This document shows positions 58,747 to 64,000 of a stretch of 64,000 nucleotides of DNA, in pieces. Position 1 is the first letter of the stretch. Each line of letters begins with the position of its first letter. The translations under genes and the position numbers were made by a program. Source of the DNA: Brevibacillus migulae (lineage in GTDB: Bacteria; Bacillota; Bacilli; Brevibacillales; Brevibacillaceae); contig NZ_SDKD01000003.1 of assembly GCF_004521915.1 (NCBI RefSeq), positions 124,001 through 188,000 on the forward strand. Reading direction: 5' to 3'. Under the pieces are notes generated by a model that searched no databases, had not been told where the DNA came from, and saw nothing but the letters and a program-made list of their open reading frames with translations.

Positions 58747-60015
58747 ATGGGTATGATTAAGAAAATCTATAAGTCTGTAAAAACGCCAAAAACATTAATT
58801 CGCAAGCTTCTTAATCGTTTGCCACAAGGTTTTATTAAAAATACATTTATTCCCTTTCCAAAAGAAGAAGAAATCATTAAGGAATTGGAAGATATTTTCC
58901 AAAAAGGTAGTGCAAAAATATTTATCTTTCCCCTTCCGACGTGCCCTTGGGGGTATATGTTCCAACGTCCTCAACAAATTGCACGGGCTCTGGCTGAGAA
59001 AGGTTATACCGTCCTGTATTTAGTGGACACTAATTTTCCTTTCTCGCCGGATTGGGATGTAAGGGGGGTGAAACAGATTGAACCGAACTTATATTTATAT
59101 AACGATAATGCAAGTGGTCGTCTTTTAAGTCAAATTAAAAGTAAGAAGGATGTTGTGATCTGGCAGTTTTGGCCTCATCAAAGAAAGTTCGTAAAGAACA
59201 TTGAAATGCATTTATCAGCGCCCGTTACTAAGATATATGACTGTATTGATCATTTGTCTACTTTTTTGAGTTATGAAAGGATTAATGAAGACTTTAATAT
59301 ATCGGTGAAAGAAGCGGATATTGTAATAGCGACAGCAAAGAGCATATATAAAGAACTGATTGATATAAGAAAAGATACGCTCCTTATTCAAAATGGCGTT
59401 CGAATTGAGGATTTTATTTCCTTTGAAGAGCGTTGCTGGGCTCAGCTCGAGCAACTAAAGACAGATACAAATATTATTGCTGGATATTACGGAGCTATTG
59501 CGGACTGGTTTGACTTCTCAACAGTTGAGTTTTTAGCAAGAAAGAATAAGGATTGGACATTTCTTTTTGTTGGTGAAATTTATCCTGAAGTAGAGGATAA
59601 AGTTAACGAGTTGAAAAGATATAATAATGTGAAGTTTTTGCCCAGGGTTTCATATGCCGACATTCCACAGTTGCTTGCTGCGTTTGATGTAGCTCTACTA
59701 CCATTTTTGATAAATGATATTACCGTGAACACTTCTCCTGTAAAAGTATATGAGTATATGGCAGGCAGAAAATTGATTGTAAGTTCAGACCTTCCAGAAG
59801 TTCGGAATCTGTCTCCAATATTTGTTGCACGGAATCATGAAGAGTTTCATGTAAAATTACATGAAGCATTTCAACAAAAGGACAATAAACTGATGCAGCA
59901 ACAATTACTGGAATTAGCTGGAGAGAACACTTGGTCCAAACGAATTGAAGCAGTATTATCCCCGTTGGAAAAAGGTTGTGGACTTGTTGAAACTAATGCG
60001 AATAGCGATCTTTGA
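58747..60015 (+). CDS. Group-1 glycosyltransferase
   Basis: A 422-residue GT-B enzyme related to the first catalytic domain of the preceding protein: both share a (W/F)QRPQQ segment, GYYGAI(S/A)(E/D)WFD and SPVKVYEYMAG-type donor-binding sequence. There is no signal peptide. ATG 58747 follows GGAGAGGAA. It overlaps the possible upstream starts of the next gene. Sugar specificity cannot be read. Confidence 0.85.
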   Translation: MGMIKKIYKSVKTPKTLIRKLLNRLPQGFIKNTFIPFPKEEEIIKELEDIFQKGSAKIFIFPLPTCPWGYMFQRPQQIARALAEKGYTVLYLVDTNFPFSPDWDVRGVKQIEPNLYLYNDNASGRLLSQIKSKKDVVIWQFWPHQRKFVKNIEMHLSAPVTKIYDCIDHLSTFLSYERINEDFNISVKEADIVIATAKSIYKELIDIRKDTLLIQNGVRIEDFISFEERCWAQLEQLKTDTNIIAGYYGAIADWFDFSTVEFLARKNKDWTFLFVGEIYPEVEDKVNELKRYNNVKFLPRVSYADIPQLLAAFDVALLPFLINDITVNTSPVKVYEYMAGRKLIVSSDLPEVRNLSPIFVARNHEEFHVKLHEAFQQKDNKLMQQQLLELAGENTWSKRIEAVLSPLEKGCGLVETNANSDL

Positions 60016-61114
60016 TAGGTGGGATTCAGGTATATTTCCTGGTGGCGATACTGTTCAAATCAATGCGATTGCATCATTTTTAGCAGAGAAAGGCTTTTAC
60101 GTTAAGATTTTCAACAGTTATAAAGTTAACCTGAATGAATTTGATGTCGTGTTTATTTTTAATTTGACACGTCCATTTGAGGCGTATATACAGGCTAAGG
60201 AATGTTTGAAACAGGAAAAGCCATATATACTTTTTCCTGTGTATTGGGATTTGGATAGTTTGAAAATGCCGGATGAAATTTTTTCTCCGGTGCAGTTTAT
60301 TCCTAATTCAGTAAAATCTCGATTAAGACCCCTTGTTTTTTGGAAAAACAATAGGGTAATGCTCCAAAATTACGATATATCATTCACTGAAATCAATAGT
60401 GTGGAAAAAGCGATTCGATATATTTTGAATCACGCGAAATATATTTGCCCAAATTCCTATGCAGAAATGGAACACCTAATTGAGCGCTTTGGTGTACATG
60501 AAATTAAGGATAAAAACGTCGTATTGCTAAATGGGATTGATACGCGAAAAATTGTACACAGTTCGAAACATGACATGGACATAGGGATATCACTTCCTGA
60601 TCACTATTTATGCTCTGTTGGGGGAATAGGTCCCCGAAAAAATCAACTTAACCTAGTAAGAGCTGCAAAGATGGTGGATATCCCTTTGGTTATTATTGGG
60701 AGGGCATCAAAAGACTGTGAAAAATATGCTGAGAAGGTTTTCAAAACAGCAGGGAATAATGTTACATTCATAGACCATCTTCAACAGGAGACCGTTTTTC
60801 AAATCATGAAAAAGTCAAAAGGACATATGCAGACCAGTTTTATTGAAACACCCGGTCTCGCTTCTATCGAGGCCCTAGCACTTGGTCGTCCTATTGGTGT
60901 TTCTGATGTTGCTCCTGTCCGAGAATATTTCGAAGAACTTGCAATATATTGTAACCCTCATGAGCCTCAATCTATTGCAACAAGTATGGAGAAACTATTT
61001 TACACAGAGCATGAGGCCGATGTTGATGTCATTCTGGATAGGTTTGATTGGCATATAGTTTTGGATAAGTTGATTTCTTTACTATCAAGTATGGAAGGTA
61101 AGCTAGTCTTGTAG
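59996..61114 (+). CDS. Glycosyltransferase, group 1
   Basis: About 372 residues from ATG 59996, where the usual GT-B opening (MRIAIFDRWDSGIFPGGDTVQ) begins. TTG 59984 or a start as far up as 59945 is possible, since no clear ribosome site marks ATG 59996. C-terminal GT4 features: SVGGIGPRKNQLNLVRAA and SFIETPGLASIEALALGRPIGVSD with the conserved E-x7-E. The start overlaps the end of the preceding gene by 20 bases, implying coupling. Last glycosyltransferase of the run. Confidence 0.83.
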   Translation: MRIAIFDRWDSGIFPGGDTVQINAIASFLAEKGFYVKIFNSYKVNLNEFDVVFIFNLTRPFEAYIQAKECLKQEKPYILFPVYWDLDSLKMPDEIFSPVQFIPNSVKSRLRPLVFWKNNRVMLQNYDISFTEINSVEKAIRYILNHAKYICPNSYAEMEHLIERFGVHEIKDKNVVLLNGIDTRKIVHSSKHDMDIGISLPDHYLCSVGGIGPRKNQLNLVRAAKMVDIPLVIIGRASKDCEKYAEKVFKTAGNNVTFIDHLQQETVFQIMKKSKGHMQTSFIETPGLASIEALALGRPIGVSDVAPVREYFEELAIYCNPHEPQSIATSMEKLFYTEHEADVDVILDRFDWHIVLDKLISLLSSMEGKLVL

Positions 61115-61542
61115 TGGGTTTGTCCGTACGGAGTTGTTCCGCTAGAAAATTTTGAAACAGCAACATGCTAAAACTAGAAAAAGAAATAAAAACTCACTTT
61201 TATACAATATAAAAGGCTGAATAAATTATTATGAACGAATCTGTTGAGCATCCCCAAACAGTATCAGAAACGCCCCTGTTAGGAAAGTATTCCTGAACAA
61301 TTTTCAATTTACAAGATAGAAATCTAAGCAGAATGGATTGATCTAAATGATAGTATTGGTATATGGCAAATAGAAATGAATGGATGAGCATGGGAAGTAA
61401 AGAGTTATATCATTCATCTTTTTCACAGTATGATAGATAAGGTGTTAGGAAAAATACAACCAGAAATGGCCGCATCTTGCAAAACCTATTAAAAAGTGGG
61501 TTTAGAGCGCTAGTTAGGCCACCTAAAAGGGGCTTGAAACTA
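61115..61542. other. Non-coding gap, nothing recognised
   Basis: 428 AT-rich bases with stops in all plus frames; a 63-codon minus-strand frame (61200-61391) has no ribosome site and no family resemblance. There is no clear terminator, promoter or mobile-element end. It could be decayed coding DNA. Confidence 0.6.
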
Positions 61543-64000
61543 ATGAGTAGACAAATTGATTATTTTAAGGGGTTGTTAACAAGCAGCCCCCTTAATAAGA
61601 AAATAGGACTTGTAACACTATTTCTTTACATTTTACTTCTATTATTTTGTATAGAGTATGTTCATAGAAATAGTCTGTCAGCTACTTTTTATTGGGTTGT
61701 AGGCAACATTGAATCATTCATAATGAACTATCTGTTGCTTACACTTGTAATTGGTGTGCTCTTTTCTGTAATTGGCTATATGAATGTTTCTTTAATTGCT
61801 GCAACTGTCATTTTTATGATGATGACCATTATCAACTACTATAAAATAAAGATTTTAGGGATGCCATTATTACCGTGGGATCTGTTTCTAAATAAAGAGG
61901 GTATGGATATCGTACCGCTTGTGGTACAACAGGCTGTTTTGTTTCCTGTGCTGCTTACGCTTATACTTATCGTAGTTGTTATCGTAATAAAAAGGAAAAA
62001 TTTAATTGTTTTTTCTGCAAACTATAGGGCTAGGATTGTAACTGGCGCTGTTTTTTCACTTTTACTCTTAGTAGTTTCTTATTTTCAACCATCTCAAATT
62101 ATGAATATACTTCATTATTCGGGAATTGATAACCTTGTCTATAACCAAAAAGAAAACTACGAAACAAATGGTATGCTTTTGGCATTTACTTTAAATGTGA
62201 GCAGCTCATTTATTATTTCGCCGGATAACTATAGTAAACGAGAGATACTAAAAATTGCAGATAACGTTAATTCTATTGACTATAAGAGTGATATAAAGCC
62301 AAATGTAATAATCGTAATGAATGAGTCTTTTTGGGATCCAACAATTTTGAAAAATGTATCATTTAAACGCGATCCAATACCTAATTTCCGAGAGATGCAA
62401 CAAGACCATCCATCAGGTTATTTGCTTTCTCCCACTTATGGAGGGGGAACAGCAAATGTCGAATTTGAAGTGCTAACTGGTAATTCAGTTAAACTTTTAC
62501 CAGGTGGTTCCATCGCTTATGAAGCGTATGTTAATCGTCCCATTGCATCATTGGCAAGTTATTTTTCCGAAAAGGGTTATGAGACTCTTGCGGTCCACCC
62601 ATATCATCGATGGTTCTATAATAGGGACTCAGTCTATCAATTACTTGGGTTTCACACTTTTATTAGCGGTGAGCTTTTTAGTAATCCTGAGTATAAAGGC
62701 CCTTTCATTTCTGATTCAGAGGTTTCCAGGAGGATTTTAGATGAGATGGATAAAACTGCGAAACCAGATTTTATCTATGCGGTTACGATGCAAAATCATG
62801 GTCCTTACAATGAAAAGAGATATAAGAAAAACGAAATAAAGGTTACCGGTGATTTATCACAAGAGTCAGTTAATATGTTAGAAACCTATTCTCAAGGTTT
62901 ACATGATGCAGATCTAGCTTTAAAGCAGCTAGTTGACCATTTTGAAAAGAAGAATGAACCTACAGTAATTGTTTTTTTTGGCGATCACCTACCTTTATTG
63001 GGTAACGATTTTTCAGTATATAAAGAAGCAAAATTTATTGACGCAAATGGTTCTGATGAAGAAAAAGTAAGAATGCAATCAGTTCCTTTTGTAATATGGT
63101 CCAATTATAAAAGCCAAAAATCACACATTGATTCCATGGAAACCACAAGCCTAGGTTCATACTTATTAGATTATATTGAAATGGAGAGTCCCAAATATTT
63201 TACTTTAGTTAGACAAAGCAATGAGCGAATAGCAAAATTGAAGGATGCACTCAGCAAAATGTACGATGAGGGAGAAAAGAGAGATATAGAACAAGGTATA
63301 AAGCAAGAAGAAGACAAAAATTGGTTGATTCTTTACGATCAATTGTTTGGGAACAATTACATGGGATCAAAACTTCCTGTTGTTCAAGCCGAAAAAAAAG
63401 TTGTAATTAATTCGATGACTATTAAGAAGACTTATCCAGATTTAATTGAGGCTGGTAAGAAATTTAACGAAACCGGAGGGAAAGCTGCCATAGTCATAGA
63501 GGGCGAGAATATTGGAAGCGGATCTACTATATTTTTAAATGGTAACAAAGTTGAAACGTCTTTCGGAGAATATGGTATCGTATCTGCGGTTGTACCAGAA
63601 GAACTTTTCAAATTACCAGGAAATTTAAAAGTTCAACTAAAAGTGCTTGATTCAATGGGGAGCACAATCTCAGTTTCAAATGAAGTTTCTGTTCCAATCA
63701 TTGAATCACATGAAAAAAGTATAGTGAATCAAACCGTAGTGGAGAACCCACCTTATAAAAATAACATTGTTATTACTAAAATTTATCCCGATGTGGTCAC
63801 CGCGGGGGAAATATTCAACCCAACGAATGGACAAGCAGCTATTGCCTTAGAAGGAACAAACTTTATTCAGGGTTCTAAAATCTTTTTGAATGGAGTTGAA
63901 GTACAAACTGCATTCGGGAAAAGCAGTTTCATTTCTGGAATAGTACCAAAGAACTTGTATGAGAAATCAGGTACTCTGGAGGTCCAAGTAAAAGTATTGG
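61543..64000 (+). CDS. LTA synthase-like sulfatase-family phosphotransferase with TIG-like repeats (3' truncated)
   Basis: The frame is open from ATG 61543 to the end, giving 819 residues and no stop. Five membrane helices (about residues 20-195) are followed by an alkaline-phosphatase-type catalytic domain with the LtaS residue set: E261 (MNESFWD), T303 (GGGTANVEFE), H419 (MQNHGPY), D481/H482 (GDHLP). It should move glycerol-phosphate from phosphatidylglycerol onto an acceptor outside the membrane. From about residue 622 two related TIG/IPT-like beta repeats follow (63412 and 63772 onwards), which ordinary LtaS lacks. Placed in a glycan cluster, it may decorate the exported glycan; a lipoteichoic acid synthase is the alternative. 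Confidence 0.87.
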   Translation, partial: MSRQIDYFKGLLTSSPLNKKIGLVTLFLYILLLLFCIEYVHRNSLSATFYWVVGNIESFIMNYLLLTLVIGVLFSVIGYMNVSLIAATVIFMMMTIINYYKIKILGMPLLPWDLFLNKEGMDIVPLVVQQAVLFPVLLTLILIVVVIVIKRKNLIVFSANYRARIVTGAVFSLLLLVVSYFQPSQIMNILHYSGIDNLVYNQKENYETNGMLLAFTLNVSSSFIISPDNYSKREILKIADNVNSIDYKSDIKPNVIIVMNESFWDPTILKNVSFKRDPIPNFREMQQDHPSGYLLSPTYGGGTANVEFEVLTGNSVKLLPGGSIAYEAYVNRPIASLASYFSEKGYETLAVHPYHRWFYNRDSVYQLLGFHTFISGELFSNPEYKGPFISDSEVSRRILDEMDKTAKPDFIYAVTMQNHGPYNEKRYKKNEIKVTGDLSQESVNMLETYSQGLHDADLALKQLVDHFEKKNEPTVIVFFGDHLPLLGNDFSVYKEAKFIDANGSDEEKVRMQSVPFVIWSNYKSQKSHIDSMETTSLGSYLLDYIEMESPKYFTLVRQSNERIAKLKDALSKMYDEGEKRDIEQGIKQEEDKNWLILYDQLFGNNYMGSKLPVVQAEKKVVINSMTIKKTYPDLIEAGKKFNETGGKAAIVIEGENIGSGSTIFLNGNKVETSFGEYGIVSAVVPEELFKLPGNLKVQLKVLDSMGSTISVSNEVSVPIIESHEKSIVNQTVVENPPYKNNIVITKIYPDVVTAGEIFNPTNGQAAIALEGTNFIQGSKIFLNGVEVQTAFGKSSFISGIVPKNLYEKSGTLEVQVKVL

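Overview
The window looks like a chromosomal segment of a Brevibacillus (Paenibacillaceae, Bacillota). Supporting evidence: the two S-layer genes near 43.6-49.2 kb match, as I recall them, the middle-wall and outer-wall protein genes of Brevibacillus brevis/choshinensis, including the tandem TTG/ATG starts 31 codons apart. Sporulation genes (spoIID, spoIIQ, spoIIID), mbl, flhO/flhP and the order atp - ywzB-type - ywmB - murA - spoIID - spoIIQ - spoIIID - mbl - flhO - flhP - fabZ follow the Bacillus arrangement. A complex I operon inserted after atp is typical of Brevibacillus/Paenibacillus and absent from B. subtilis. All calls are from reading the sequence; no database search was run.

Layout: 1-2490, 3' part of an SLH-anchored phosphodiester-glycosidase protein; 2893-4083, thiolase; 4232-11467, complete ATP synthase operon (atpZ-type gene, atpI, BEFHAGDC); 11657-12397, unrecognised protein; 12.4-13.0 kb, two palindromic non-coding elements, one a second copy of an element at 2.56 kb; 13142-23834, nuoABCDHIJKLMN without nuoEFG, with a repeat-expanded NuoC; 23937-31799, ywzB-type gene, ywmB, murA, sporulation genes, mbl and flagellar rod/hook genes; 31827-35534, small membrane protein, phospholipid synthase, fabZ and the wall-polymer genes tagA and tagO; 35710-40332, a 1540-residue SLH protein; 40361-41824, two minus-strand genes; 42079-43254, a TolC-family protein; 43599-49211, the S-layer operon.

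From about 49.4 kb to the end the DNA is visibly more AT-rich and carries a surface-glycan cluster: TPR lipoprotein, O-antigen-ligase-type membrane protein with C-terminal TPRs, ABC exporter (Wzm/Wzt with a C-terminal extension), a methyltransferase fused to a long 28-residue-repeat coiled coil, three glycosyltransferase genes and an LTA-synthase-like phosphotransferase with C-terminal TIG-like repeats that runs off the window.

A coherent reading (inference): a lipid-linked glycan is built by the glycosyltransferases, terminated at a set length by the methyltransferase/coiled-coil protein in the manner of enterobacterial WbdD, recognised by the extended Wzt and exported, then ligated by the O-antigen-ligase-type protein, perhaps onto the neighbouring S-layer proteins, and possibly decorated with phosphoglycerol. 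The methyltransferase-ruler pairing and the two copies of a covarying palindromic element are the most unusual signals here.
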